From Nocardioides sp. T2.26MG-1 (GTDB lineage: Bacteria > Actinomycetota > Actinomycetes > Propionibacteriales > Nocardioidaceae), in the NCBI RefSeq assembly GCF_950101795.1, contig NZ_CATNLZ010000023.1, positions 1 to 64,000 of the forward strand: DNA of 64,000 bases. Direction: 5' to 3'. Made by a program: the position numbers and the translations under genes. Every line of letters starts with the position of its first letter. Position 1 is the first letter of the stretch. The notes under the pieces are model-generated. The model did no database searches, was not told where the DNA came from, and saw only the letters and a program-made list of their open reading frames with translations. Positions 17,071 to 25,816 of the stretch are shown here, in pieces.

Positions 17071-17888
17071 TGTCCGTGCTGTCCGCGGCGCTCGAGTCCG
17101 CCAGCGACGCGGCGGTGATCACCCGCCGCAACCTGCGCAAGATCCTCCGGGTGCCCGACGTGCTCGTGTTCACCACGCTGTCGCCGATCATGTTCGTGCT
17201 GCTGTTCGCCTACGTCTTCGGCGGGGCGATCGGCACCCAGGACACCGGGATCGACTACCGCGAGTTCCTGATCGCGGGGGTGTTCGCCCAGACCGTCGTG
17301 TTCGGTGCGACGTTCACCGGCTACAGCCTGGCCGAGGACCTCCAGAAGGGCATCATCGACCGGTTCCGCTCGCTGCCGATGTCGACGTCCTCGGTCGTGG
17401 TCGGTCGCACCGTCTCCGACATCGGCATCAACCTCGTGAGCCTGTTCGTGATGAGCCTGACCGGGCTGGTCGTCGGCTGGCGGATCCGATCGTCGGTCCT
17501 CGAGGCGGCCGGCGGCTACCTCGTGCTGGTCGCGTTCGCGTTCGCGATCTCGTGGATCATGGCGTCGGTCGCGCTGGTCGTGCGCACCCCCGAGGTGGTC
17601 AACAACGCGTCGTTCATCGTGATCTTCCCGCTGACGTTCATCGCGAACACGTTCGTGTCGATCTCGAGCCTGCCGGGCCCGCTGGCCACGTTCGCGAACT
17701 GGAACCCGGTCTCCTCGGTCACCCAGGCGGCCCGCGAGCTGTTCGGCAACACCGACCCGCGCGCGCCCGCACCCGAGGTGTGGTCGCTGCAGCACCCGGT
17801 GCTCTACACGCTGATCTGGGTGCTGATCATCCTCGCGGTGTTCGTGCCGCTCTCGATCCGGCTCTACCGGCGCGCCGCCAGTCGCTAG
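17070..17888 (+). CDS. ABC-2 type transporter permease, DrrB type
   Basis: A 272-residue membrane protein with six predicted transmembrane helices and the ABC-2 conserved loop EDLQKGIIDRFRSLPMS just after the second helix. It forms an efflux transporter with the ATPase encoded immediately upstream. The stop codon is followed by a long inverted repeat that separates it from the convergent DUF1116 gene. Confidence 0.9.
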   Translation: MSVLSAALESASDAAVITRRNLRKILRVPDVLVFTTLSPIMFVLLFAYVFGGAIGTQDTGIDYREFLIAGVFAQTVVFGATFTGYSLAEDLQKGIIDRFRSLPMSTSSVVVGRTVSDIGINLVSLFVMSLTGLVVGWRIRSSVLEAAGGYLVLVAFAFAISWIMASVALVVRTPEVVNNASFIVIFPLTFIANTFVSISSLPGPLATFANWNPVSSVTQAARELFGNTDPRAPAPEVWSLQHPVLYTLIWVLIILAVFVPLSIRLYRRAASR

Positions 17889-17910
17889 CCCTCGACGCCG
17901 GGACGGTAGT

Positions 17911-17962
17911 CCCTGACGAAAGGGCCCCGGATCGAGCCCGGGGAGGGCCCATTCGTCAGGGA
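17911..17962. terminator. Long bidirectional hairpin
   Basis: TCCCTGACGAAAGGGCCC pairs with GGGCCCATTCGTCAGGGA (one mismatch in 18), with a loop of about 16 bases. It lies between convergent genes and overlaps the last codons of the DUF1116 gene. Confidence 0.7.
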
Positions 17963-19389
17963 GTACGCCCCCGGGCGAGCTCGGCCAGCCGGGCCAGCGC
18001 CTTCGGGAAGATCTCGGCCGGGGGCGTGACGAGCCCGGCGCCGACCTGCCCGACCCCGGCCTGCTTGCCGGCCATGCCGGTGTTGATCTGCGGGAGGATG
18101 CCCGTGCGGCACACCCGGGTCACGTCGATGCCGCTCGGGGTGCCCTGGAACTCCAGCACCGGCACCGACCAGCGCGGGTTCTCGCCGAGCGTGATCTCGT
18201 GCATCCGGCGGGTGGTCGCGAGCGCGTCGGGCACCGAGCCGCCGACGAACCGGACGATCGCGGGGGCGGTGGCCATCGCGAAGCCGCCGATGCCCGCGGT
18301 CTCGGTGATCGCGGAGTCGCCGATGTCGGGGTTCGCGTCGTCGGGACCGTAGTCGCCGAGGTACAGCCCGTCGGCCAGGAGCGCGGGGCCGGTGAACCAC
18401 TCGTCGCCGGTGCCGGCCACCTGGATGCCGAAGTCGGTGCCGTTGCGGGCCATCGCCACGACCATCGTCGAGCCCTCGATGCCGCGGGCCGCGTCGAGCG
18501 CGAGCTTGCACGCCGGCATCGCGAGGTTGAGGAAGAAGTGATCGTTGCCGCCGATGAAGCGCAGCGACTCGGCCACGTCCGCGGGGTCGACCCCACCCGT
18601 GTCGATCGTGGTGACCATCGCGGGGGAGAGGTCGCGCAGCAGCATCAGCGTGCCGGCCCGGTTGCGGTTGTGGGCCTCGTCGCCCATCTGCAGCATCTGG
18701 GTGAGGATGCCGGTCACGTCGACCGGCCCCGCGTCCGAGTCGCGCACCGCCCGCACCGCGCGCTGGAGCAGCGGGCCGAGCACGTCGCCCATCCAGCGCA
18801 GCCGGGTGAGCACCTCGGGCCCGTAGGCGCCGTACCGCAGCACCTTGCCGAGGCCCTCGTTGAGCGAGCAGTGGGTACGCCGGCCGGTGGCCGCGTCCTC
18901 GAGCACGAACATCCACATGCTCGGCGTCACCACCCCGGCCATCGGGCCGACCGTGCCCCGGTGGTGGCACGGCTCGAGCGAGACGCTCGCGCCCGACTCG
19001 AACAGCGCGACCGCGTCCTCCGGGTCGTCGACGAGTCCCTCGAGCGCGGCGCCGCCCATGAGCGCCCCGCGCAGCGGCCCGGACGCGCGGGACCAGGCGA
19101 TCGGCGGCCCCGCGTGCAGGAACTCACCGGGCTGCAGCCCGAGCGCCTCCGACGCGGGGAGCACGTCGACGAGCGTGGCCGTGACGCCGAGCATCGCGGC
19201 CAGCGCGCGCTCGTTGGCCGCGCGCCGCAGCGGATCCGCGGCGACGGTGGCCAGGTCGGCGGCGGTGCCGTCCATCGGCGGGCGCCAGTCGACGCGGGTC
19301 ACCGGCACGGCCTGGTCGGCCACGGCGTCGGCGAGCAGGTCGGCGCCGACGTTCACGACGGCGTGCGGGGTGGTCTGCTGGCTGGTCAC
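17956..19389 (-). CDS. DUF1116 (YlbE/AllG-like) subunit of an FdrA-type transcarbamylase
   Basis: A 477-residue protein of the DUF1116 family (E. coli YlbE, YahG). With FdrA and YlbF the E. coli protein makes up oxamate carbamoyltransferase, which phosphorolyses oxalurate to oxamate and carbamoyl phosphate; as I recall the genes were renamed allFGH. Visible conserved stretches are SLEPCHHRG, GVVTPSMWM, LRYGAYGPEVL, MGDEAHNRNRAG, FIGGNDHFFLNLAMPACKL and TGMAGKQAGVGQVGAG. It is the last gene of a three-gene minus-strand operon. The GTG start at 19389 overlaps the fdrA stop. The substrate here is inferred from context to be a ureido acid other than oxalurate. Confidence 0.88.
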   Translation of the reverse strand: MTSQQTTPHAVVNVGADLLADAVADQAVPVTRVDWRPPMDGTAADLATVAADPLRRAANERALAAMLGVTATLVDVLPASEALGLQPGEFLHAGPPIAWSRASGPLRGALMGGAALEGLVDDPEDAVALFESGASVSLEPCHHRGTVGPMAGVVTPSMWMFVLEDAATGRRTHCSLNEGLGKVLRYGAYGPEVLTRLRWMGDVLGPLLQRAVRAVRDSDAGPVDVTGILTQMLQMGDEAHNRNRAGTLMLLRDLSPAMVTTIDTGGVDPADVAESLRFIGGNDHFFLNLAMPACKLALDAARGIEGSTMVVAMARNGTDFGIQVAGTGDEWFTGPALLADGLYLGDYGPDDANPDIGDSAITETAGIGGFAMATAPAIVRFVGGSVPDALATTRRMHEITLGENPRWSVPVLEFQGTPSGIDVTRVCRTGILPQINTGMAGKQAGVGQVGAGLVTPPAEIFPKALARLAELARGRTP

Positions 19390-20795
19390 CGGGTCCCTCC
19401 CAGGAGCTCGATCGCGCGCCGGGTCGCGCCGGCGTTGGACAGGTGCACCTCGGCGCCGGCCTCGACGAGGGCGCGGACCTGTCGGTCGCGGCCCTGCGGG
19501 TCGCCGTCCGTGCCGACGACCGCGACCACGACCGGCTGCTCGACCCGGGCGATCGCCGGGGCCAGCGATGCGGCGGGATCGGGCTCGGCGCCGTGGCCGA
19601 GCACCACGTCGAGCAGCAGTACGCCGGTGGCCGGGTGCGCCGCGGCCCGGGCGAGGTGCTCGAGCCGGATCGACGGGTCGATCATCGGGTGCGCCCGGCC
19701 GGTTGTGTATTCGTCGTCGCCGAAGTCCACGAACGTGTGGCCGCCGTCGGCGCCGAGCGCCTCGGTAGCGATCAGCTCGGCCTCGCTGGCCAGCGTGCCG
19801 CCGACGAACAGCCCGCGGAGCACGGTCCCGTCGACCCGCCCGAAACTTTCGGGCGGGTCAACGGGCCAGGACGGGACCTCGCGGCCGAGCCGGCGCAGCA
19901 CGGACTCGGCGGCGGCGGTGAGGTCGGGCCGGCCCGGTCCGAGGAGCGCGAGCTCGACCGGGGTCGAGAGCCCACCGGCGTACGCCTCGATCTCGGCGGT
20001 GACGTCGGGCGCCGGCGGCTTGGAGACCAGCACGATCAGCTCCACGCCGGGGTCCTCGTCGAGGCGGCGCAGCGCCTCGCGGGTCGCCAGGCCGCGCACG
20101 TCGGCGGAGAGGTCCCGGCCGCCGACACCGAGGGCCGAGGTGACGCCGACGCCCGCGTGGGCGAGCAGCGCCAGCAGCTGCTGGCAGCCGGTGCCGGAGG
20201 CGGCGACGATGCCGACCGGGCCGGGCGGGACGACGTTGGCGAACCCGAGGCCGAGGCCGCCGACCACCGCGGTGCCGCAGTCGGGGCCCATCACCAGCAC
20301 GCCGCGCTCCGCGGCCGCCCGCTTGAGGGCGAGCTCCTGCTCGAGCGGCACGTTGTCGCTGAACACCATCACGTCGCGGCCCGCGTCGACGGCGTCCATC
20401 GCCTCGACGAACGCGTGCTCGCCCGGCACCGAGACCACGGCGACCGCGTCGGGGGCACGCCGCAGTGCGGCCGCGGTCGTGCGGGGCGCCGCGATCGCGG
20501 TCGCGCCCTCCTCGCGCCGGTTGGCGTCGCGCAGGGCGTGGTCGACGCCCGCGAGAGCGGGCGCCAGCGCATCGGGGCCGGCCAGCCGGAGGGCGACGAC
20601 GAGGTCGTTGGGGCCCGCCTGCGCGGGCACCTCGAAGCCCATCTCGGTGAGCACGTCGACGTTGAGCGGGGTAGCCATCGCGACCTGGGCGGCCAGCACC
20701 CCGTCGAGGCCCTGCACGACGCGGCTGACCTGCAGGAGCGTGACCGAGTCGGCGTACGCGCCCGGCCTCAGCTCGACGTGGGAGTAGGTGCTCAT
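19386..20795 (-). CDS. fdrA: FdrA-like (AllF) subunit of a transcarbamylase
   Basis: A 469-residue acyl-CoA synthetase-like protein of the FdrA family, containing succinyl-CoA-ligase-type Rossmann regions: VMGPDCGTAVVGGLGLGFAN, IVAASGTGCQQL, and the second half with VDFGDDEYTTGRAHPMIDP. It forms a complex with DUF1116 and DUF2877 proteins that transfers or releases a carbamoyl group as carbamoyl phosphate. The coding sequence contains a palindrome (19833-19859) in the inter-domain linker. It reads in frame as PPESFGRVDG and is the same palindrome as the terminator at 4268-4298. The start overlaps the DUF2877 stop. Confidence 0.88.
   Translation of the reverse strand: MSTYSHVELRPGAYADSVTLLQVSRVVQGLDGVLAAQVAMATPLNVDVLTEMGFEVPAQAGPNDLVVALRLAGPDALAPALAGVDHALRDANRREEGATAIAAPRTTAAALRRAPDAVAVVSVPGEHAFVEAMDAVDAGRDVMVFSDNVPLEQELALKRAAAERGVLVMGPDCGTAVVGGLGLGFANVVPPGPVGIVAASGTGCQQLLALLAHAGVGVTSALGVGGRDLSADVRGLATREALRRLDEDPGVELIVLVSKPPAPDVTAEIEAYAGGLSTPVELALLGPGRPDLTAAAESVLRRLGREVPSWPVDPPESFGRVDGTVLRGLFVGGTLASEAELIATEALGADGGHTFVDFGDDEYTTGRAHPMIDPSIRLEHLARAAAHPATGVLLLDVVLGHGAEPDPAASLAPAIARVEQPVVVAVVGTDGDPQGRDRQVRALVEAGAEVHLSNAGATRRAIELLGGTR
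19833..19859. repeat. Palindrome inside fdrA
   Basis: GACCCGCCCGAAA, a single C, then TTTCGGGCGGGTC: 13-bp perfect arms. Eleven of the thirteen arm bases (GACCCGCCCGA) match the intergenic terminator-like palindrome at 4268-4298. Here it is translated as part of the linker between the two FdrA halves. Confidence 0.75.
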
Positions 20796-21448
20796 GCGGC
20801 GGCGCCTTCCAGGTGGTCGAGGGCGAGGCGGGCGCCGTGCAGCAGCCCGCGTCCGGAAGTGTGCCCGACCGCCGCCAGGGTCGCGGCGCGGGCGGGGTCG
20901 TCGGGGGCGACCAGCCAGGCCGCGAACTCGGGGATGACCTCGCCTTGCATCGCGCAGTCCAGCAGCGTGGCCGACAGCAGCGTGGTGCGGTGGAGGTGGC
21001 GGCGGACCTCCGCGTCGACGTCGTCGGTCGCGACACCGGCGGCGCGGTGCACCGCCAGCCAGCCGCACAGCACGTCGTCGTCGTACGGCGTGAGCCCGTC
21101 GCCCCGGCCGACCATCGCGGTGACGTCGCCCGGCGGCGCGGCTGGGGTGGGCACCGCCGCCCGGACCCGGGGGACCTGCACGTCGACGAGCCGGCCGACC
21201 TCGAGCGGCGTGCCGTCCAGGTGCAGAACCCCGCCGCGGACCTCCGCGGTCGCGGCCCCCGGCACCCGGTCGGCGCCGGTGCGCAGCGCGCACGGCACCG
21301 CGGTCGCCCGGACGCCGACGACGCCGAGGCACCAGCCGTCCAGGTCGAGGTAGACCGCGTCGCGGCCGCGGTGCACGACCGGCACCGGCCCGTCGGCCGC
21401 CGCCCGCAGGCGCGCACCGACCCGGACGGGCGCGCTGACGGGGATCAC
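20792..21448 (-). CDS. DUF2877 (YlbF/AllH-like) subunit of an FdrA-type transcarbamylase
   Basis: A 218-residue protein of the DUF2877 family (E. coli YlbF). The family motif GRGDGLTPYDDDVLCGW is visible near the middle, followed by TTLLSATLLDCAMQGEVIPEF and the closing GHTSGRGLLHGARLAL. It is the first gene of the DUF2877-fdrA-DUF1116 operon and is divergent from the PucR regulator. The GTG start at 21448 lies seven bases after a TAGCGT -10 hexamer. Confidence 0.85.
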   Translation of the reverse strand: MIPVSAPVRVGARLRAAADGPVPVVHRGRDAVYLDLDGWCLGVVGVRATAVPCALRTGADRVPGAATAEVRGGVLHLDGTPLEVGRLVDVQVPRVRAAVPTPAAPPGDVTAMVGRGDGLTPYDDDVLCGWLAVHRAAGVATDDVDAEVRRHLHRTTLLSATLLDCAMQGEVIPEFAAWLVAPDDPARAATLAAVGHTSGRGLLHGARLALDHLEGAAA

Positions 21449-21461
21449 CTACCCGACGCTA
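21448..21461 (-). promoter_or_regulatory. Leaderless-type -10 (TAGCGT) of the DUF2877-fdrA-DUF1116 operon
   Basis: On the minus strand TAGCGT occupies 21461-21456, followed by seven bases and the GTG at 21448. It abuts the divergent pucR promoter, so one regulator could act on both. Confidence 0.45.
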
Positions 21462-21472
21462 GTCCGGGCGAT

Positions 21473-21502
21473 TACGGTTTGCCGATGTGAGGTTGTGCCA
21501 AC
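21473..21502 (+). promoter_or_regulatory. Candidate pucR promoter and GTTG-TGC-CAAC palindrome
   Basis: A -10 like TACGGT lies at 21473-21478, giving a predicted transcript start near 21485. The small palindrome GTTGTGCCAAC (21492-21502) lies just downstream. The whole region between the divergent starts is only 69 bp. Confidence 0.3.
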
Positions 21503-21517
21503 GGCCGGGGCGAGGGA

Positions 21518-22825
21518 GTGCAAGTGTTGATAGGCAGTGAGCGCGAGGAGCTCGCGAGCGCCGCGCTGGCGAAGGTCGACGCGCTGCACACCGGCCTGAC
21601 CCAGATCGTGCTCGAGGGCGGCAACCTCGACGGGATCGCGGCCGAGGTCGCCCGGGTGCTCGGCGTCGGGGTGGCCTTCACCTCCAGCGACGGCCGCGAG
21701 CGCGCCTCGGCGCTGCCGGAGGACCTGCGCTCGGCGCTGGAGTCCCACGGCCTCGTCGACCCGACCGGCCGGCTCCGGGTCGAGCGGATGGAGGGCGACG
21801 GGGTGGCCGTCGAGGCCGGCGAGGCGCGCTGCCTGCGGGTGGCCGCCGGCGGCACGGACCTGGCCCGGCTGGTGTGCCTGCGCGCGGGGGAGCCGTTGAG
21901 CTCCGACGACGTGCACGCGCTCGAGCGGGCTGCGGCGGTGGCGGCGCTGCTGATCACCCGTGAGGAGGCCGTCACCGCGGTCGAGAACAAGTACCAGGGC
22001 GACTTCCTGCGCGACCTGCTGATGCGCCGCGCCACGGGTCTGGCCAACGACCAGGCCTACGTCGCCGAGCACGCCGCGACCTTCGGCTGGGACCTCGAGC
22101 GGCCCGTGGTCGTGGTGGCCGCGGAGCTCGACCCGACGGTCGAGCCGTCGATCGAGCAGGAGCCGGTGACGAGCGCCCAGCGCCGCCAGTGGCAGGAGCG
22201 GTTCTCCGCCGCGTGGCGTCAGGTCAGCACCACGCTCGGCGCCGGGATCCCGAGCGTCGACTTCTCCTCCGAGGTCGTGACCCTGCTGCCGCTGACCGAG
22301 GGCGACGACGAGCCGGTCGCCGGCCACGGCGTCGTACGCCGGGCGGTCACCGCCGTCGCCGGTGACAAGGGCGGCGGCCGGCGCGCGTTCTCGGTCGGCG
22401 TCAGCCGGGTGGCGCACACCCTGGAGGAGCTGCCGGGCGCCTACGCCCAGGCGCGGCGGGCCGTGGAGGTCGGGCGCCGGGTGCGCGGCGGCGGGTCGAC
22501 GACGTTCTTCGACCAGCTCGGCCTGCACCGGCTGATCGCGCTGATCCCCGAGGAGGAGAGCGGCGAGCTCCGCTCGTTCGTGCGCGACGTGCTGGGGCCG
22601 CTGGCCGAGCCGACCACCGAGGCCGCCGACCTGCGCGACACCCTGCAGGTGCTGCTCGACACGAACTTCAACGTCGCGGAGGCCGCCCGGCTGCAGTTCT
22701 TCCACTACAACACGATGCGCTACCGGGTCTCCAAGCTGGAGCGGCTGCTCGGCCCGCTCTCGACCGACCCGCACCTGCGCCTCGACGTCGCGGTGGCGCT
22801 GCGGGTGCTCGAGATCACGGGCTGA
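21518..22825 (+). CDS. pucR: PucR family transcriptional regulator
   Basis: A regulator of about 435 residues with the PucR/CdaR layout: an N-terminal sensing region, a central degenerate GGDEF-like domain (RRAFSVGVSRVAHTLEELPGAYAQARRAVEVG), and the C-terminal helix-turn-helix (LRDTLQVLLDTNFNVAEAARLQFFHYNTMRYRVSKLE). Members control purine or pyrimidine and nitrogen catabolism. It lies between the divergent fdrA operon and the uracil-type permease and molybdenum hydroxylase genes, so it is the likely local regulator. The first GTG is at 21518. GTG at 21524 has better spacing to the GGGAG site and may be the real start. Confidence 0.85.
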   Translation: MQVLIGSEREELASAALAKVDALHTGLTQIVLEGGNLDGIAAEVARVLGVGVAFTSSDGRERASALPEDLRSALESHGLVDPTGRLRVERMEGDGVAVEAGEARCLRVAAGGTDLARLVCLRAGEPLSSDDVHALERAAAVAALLITREEAVTAVENKYQGDFLRDLLMRRATGLANDQAYVAEHAATFGWDLERPVVVVAAELDPTVEPSIEQEPVTSAQRRQWQERFSAAWRQVSTTLGAGIPSVDFSSEVVTLLPLTEGDDEPVAGHGVVRRAVTAVAGDKGGGRRAFSVGVSRVAHTLEELPGAYAQARRAVEVGRRVRGGGSTTFFDQLGLHRLIALIPEEESGELRSFVRDVLGPLAEPTTEAADLRDTLQVLLDTNFNVAEAARLQFFHYNTMRYRVSKLERLLGPLSTDPHLRLDVAVALRVLEITG

Positions 22826-22964
22826 TCGCACCCGGGACACGTCTCGGACACGGCTCGGTCTCGGGGTCGGAGGCATCCCGCCGCGCCCACAACAGGTGCC
22901 AGCCCCGTCGGCGTTCCTTCGGCATCTGTCGCCGTCGTGGGTGTGTCATGTGCATCACTAGTTT

Positions 22965-22987
22965 GTGACCACTCGGGGCCCGGTCAC
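22965..22987. promoter_or_regulatory. Inverted repeat GTGACC-N11-GGTCAC upstream of the permease
   Basis: A perfect 6-bp inverted repeat with an 11-base spacer ends 22 bases before the permease ATG. It is a candidate operator, for example for the adjacent PucR protein. This is position-based inference only. Confidence 0.35.
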
Positions 22988-23009
22988 CACGGCAGAAGGG
23001 TGCTTTGAC

Positions 23010-24467
23010 ATGTCGATGTTCAAGTGGGATCTGGTCGATCCCAGACCCGGTGAGGCGGTCGCACCCCACCAGCGGCTCGCCTGGGGCAAGACGGTGGGTC
23101 TCGGCGCCCAGCACGTCGTGGCGATGTTCGGGGCGACGTTCGTCTTCCCGATCGTCATGGGCCTGAACGCCAACCTGGCGATCATGATGAGCGGCATCGC
23201 GACGATCTGCTTCCTGCTGATCGTCGGTGGCAAGGTCCCGAGCTACCTCGGCACCTCTGCCTCCTTCGTCGGCGGTGCGACAGCGATCTACACGTACTCC
23301 GGCGACGGTGGCCCGGGCGGCCCCGCGGACGTCACCGGCGCGATCCTGGTGGCGGGCGTGATCCTGGCCCTGGTCGGCGTCGCCATCCACTACCTCGGCG
23401 CGAACGCGGTCAACGCCGTGCTCCCGCCGGTCGTGACGGGTGCCGTGGTGATGCTGATCGGCTTCAACCTGGCTCCGGTCGCCACGAAGACCTACATGCC
23501 GTCAGACCCCTGGGTCGCGATCATCACGATGACCGGGGTCATCCTCATGGCCGTGGGCTTCCGCGGCTTCATCGGCCGCATCGCGATCTTCCTCGGCCTG
23601 ATCTTCGGCTACCTGGTCTCCTGGCTGTTCGACGGCGTCTTCGGCAAGACCTCGCTCCCGTTGCCGAGCAACGCCGAGCCCGGGCCGCACCACCGTGTCG
23701 ACTGGAGCGCGGTCAAGGACGCCGACTGGTTCGGTTTCCCCAAGCACACCGCGGACGGCCTTGTCGGCAACCAGACGCTCGCCAACAACCTCGACGCGGT
23801 CGGCTGGCACGCCCCGGCGTTCTCGATCACGTTCGTCCTCCTGGTCCTCCCTGCGGTGATCGCACTGATCGCCGAGAACGTCGGGCACGTCAAGGCCGTC
23901 TCGGAGATGACCGGTGCCGACCTCGACCCGGTGATGGGCCGCGCGGTCGCCGCCGACGGAGTCGGCACCGTCCTCGCCAGCGCCGTGGGTGGCTCGCCCA
24001 CGACGACGTACGCCGAGAACATCGGCGTCATGGCCGCGACGCGGGTCTACTCGACCGCGGCGTACTTCGTGGCCGCCGTCGTCGCGATCCTGCTCGGACT
24101 GATCCCGAAGTTCGGTGCGATCGTGAACGCGACGCCGCCGGCGGTCCTCGGCGGCATCACGCTCGTCCTCTACGGCATGATCGGCCTGCTCGGGGCCAAG
24201 ATCTGGAAGGAGAACGGGGTCAACTTCGCGAACCCCGTGAATCTGGTGCCGGTCGCAGCCGGGATCATCCTCGCCATCGGCAGCGCGGATCTGAAGTTCA
24301 CCGACGACTTCATCCTCTCCGGCATTGCGCTCGGCACTCTCGTCGTCGTGTTGGGCTACCACCTCGCCCGGCTCGTCGCACCGGCCAGCGATGAGGGCGC
24401 GATCATCGTGACCCGCGAGGGCGCGGATGCCGAGGACCACGCCGCGCCGCACGACCACAAGCACTGA
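23010..24467 (+). CDS. NCS2 family uracil/xanthine permease, UraA-like
   Basis: A 485-residue membrane protein of the nucleobase-cation symporter 2 family with 12-14 helices. It shows the family's GAQHVVAMFGAT motif in the first helix, the substrate-site helix IALIAENVGHVKAVSEMTG, and SPTTTYAENIGVMAATRVYS. The last motif resembles uracil (UraA/PyrP) rather than xanthine transporters. The C-terminus is a His/Asp-rich cytoplasmic tail. The ATG at 23010, with a GAAGGG site upstream, was preferred over an in-frame GTG at 22965. It lies 15 bp before the molybdenum hydroxylase genes and probably imports their substrate. Confidence 0.88.
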   Translation: MSMFKWDLVDPRPGEAVAPHQRLAWGKTVGLGAQHVVAMFGATFVFPIVMGLNANLAIMMSGIATICFLLIVGGKVPSYLGTSASFVGGATAIYTYSGDGGPGGPADVTGAILVAGVILALVGVAIHYLGANAVNAVLPPVVTGAVVMLIGFNLAPVATKTYMPSDPWVAIITMTGVILMAVGFRGFIGRIAIFLGLIFGYLVSWLFDGVFGKTSLPLPSNAEPGPHHRVDWSAVKDADWFGFPKHTADGLVGNQTLANNLDAVGWHAPAFSITFVLLVLPAVIALIAENVGHVKAVSEMTGADLDPVMGRAVAADGVGTVLASAVGGSPTTTYAENIGVMAATRVYSTAAYFVAAVVAILLGLIPKFGAIVNATPPAVLGGITLVLYGMIGLLGAKIWKENGVNFANPVNLVPVAAGIILAIGSADLKFTDDFILSGIALGTLVVVLGYHLARLVAPASDEGAIIVTREGADAEDHAAPHDHKH

Positions 24468-24482
24468 CGAACAAAGGTTGCC

Positions 24483-25331
24483 GTGAAGCCAGCACCGTTC
24501 GCGTACCGCCGCCCTGGGACGCTCGCCGAAGCAGTGTCGGCCCTGGCCGGCGAGCCCGACGCGAAGGTGCTGGCCGGCGGCCAGAGCCTGGTCCCACTGC
24601 TGTCGATGCGCCTCGCCTCGCCGGCGATGCTCGTCGACATCAACGGGATCCCGGACCTCGACGCCATCGTCGTCAACGACGCCGGCGATGCGGTCGAGGG
24701 AGACGACGGCGGCGTCCGGGTGGGTGCACTCGCCCGGCACGCCGCCGTCCTCGCCTCTCCCGAGGTACGCCGGGTGCAGCCGCTCGTCCCGATGGCGCTG
24801 CAGCACGTCGCGCACGCGACGATCCGCAACCGCGGCACCACGGTCGGGTCGATCGTGCACGCCGATGCGGCGGCCGAGATGCCGGTCGTGCTCGCCCTGC
24901 TCGGCGGCTCGGTCGAGGTCGAGGGGCCGGGCGGGCGGCGGACGATCCCGGCCGAGGAGCTGTTCCTCGGCCCGCTGCAGTCCTCGGTGGCGCACGACGA
25001 GATCGCGGTGTCGGCGTACGTCCCGGGGCTCGCGGCGGGCGCCGGGGTCGCCTTCGACGAGATCGCCCGCCGGCACGGCGACTACGCGCTGGTCGGGGCG
25101 GCGGCGCTCGTCGAGGGCGACCGCGTCCGGGTCGGCTACCTCTCCGTCGGTGACGTGCCGACGGTGGTCGACCTGTCCGGCGTGGCCGACGACGAGCTCG
25201 GCGAGGCCGCGCTCGCCCACCTCGACCCCCCGGACGACATCCACGCGACGGCGGCCTACCGCGCCCAGCTGGTGCGGGTGCTGACCACCCGGGTGGTTCG
25301 ATCGGCACGAGACATGGCGGAGGGCCTGTGA
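24483..25331 (+). CDS. Molybdenum hydroxylase FAD-binding subunit (CoxM/CutM type)
   Basis: A 282-residue FAD subunit of the xanthine dehydrogenase/CO dehydrogenase family. The FAD-contact motifs AGGQSLVPLLSMRLA (about residues 36-50) and the TIRNRGTTVGSIVHADAAAEMP stretch are both present, followed by the C-terminal CO_deh_flav domain. It passes electrons from the iron-sulfur subunit to an acceptor. It starts with GTG 15 bp after the permease and overlaps the next gene by GTGA, so the three subunits form one operon. Confidence 0.9.
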   Translation: MKPAPFAYRRPGTLAEAVSALAGEPDAKVLAGGQSLVPLLSMRLASPAMLVDINGIPDLDAIVVNDAGDAVEGDDGGVRVGALARHAAVLASPEVRRVQPLVPMALQHVAHATIRNRGTTVGSIVHADAAAEMPVVLALLGGSVEVEGPGGRRTIPAEELFLGPLQSSVAHDEIAVSAYVPGLAAGAGVAFDEIARRHGDYALVGAAALVEGDRVRVGYLSVGDVPTVVDLSGVADDELGEAALAHLDPPDDIHATAAYRAQLVRVLTTRVVRSARDMAEGL

Positions 25332-25816
25332 GCGAGGAGCTGCACGACGTACGCCTGACGGTGAACGGCGCCACCCACGAGATCCGGGTGCCGGCTCGCC
25401 GGCTGCTGTCCGACGCGCTGCGCCACGACCTGGGCCTGACCGGCACGCACGTCGGCTGCGAGCACGGTGTCTGCGGCGCCTGCACGATCCTCGTCGACGG
25501 CGCGCCGATGCGCTCCTGCCTGATGTTCGCGGTCTCGGCGGCCGGCCACGAGCTGACGACGGTCGAGGGCCTGGCCGACCCGGACGGCTCGCTCGGGCCG
25601 GTGCAGCAGGCGTTCCTGGAGTGCCACGGCCTGCAGTGCGGGTTCTGCACCCCGGGCTTCCTCACCACGATCACGGCCGGGTTGCGCGACAACCCCACGC
25701 CCACGCACGAGGAGGCCCGCGACATGATCGCCGGCAACCTGTGCCGGTGCACGGGCTACCAGAACATCGTGAAGGCCGTGGAGCGCGCCGCCGAGATCGG
25801 AGCGGAGCGCGCATGA
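25328..25816 (+). CDS. Molybdenum hydroxylase 2Fe-2S subunit
   Basis: A 162-residue iron-sulfur subunit. The plant-type ferredoxin cluster ligands are C44, C49, C52 and C64 (CEHGVCGAC and RSC). The second, helical cluster domain has C104 and C107 (CGFC) and C139 and C141 (CRC). Length and spacing match CoxS/CutS-type subunits. Start and stop overlap both neighbours. Confidence 0.92.
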   Translation: MSEELHDVRLTVNGATHEIRVPARRLLSDALRHDLGLTGTHVGCEHGVCGACTILVDGAPMRSCLMFAVSAAGHELTTVEGLADPDGSLGPVQQAFLECHGLQCGFCTPGFLTTITAGLRDNPTPTHEEARDMIAGNLCRCTGYQNIVKAVERAAEIGAERA

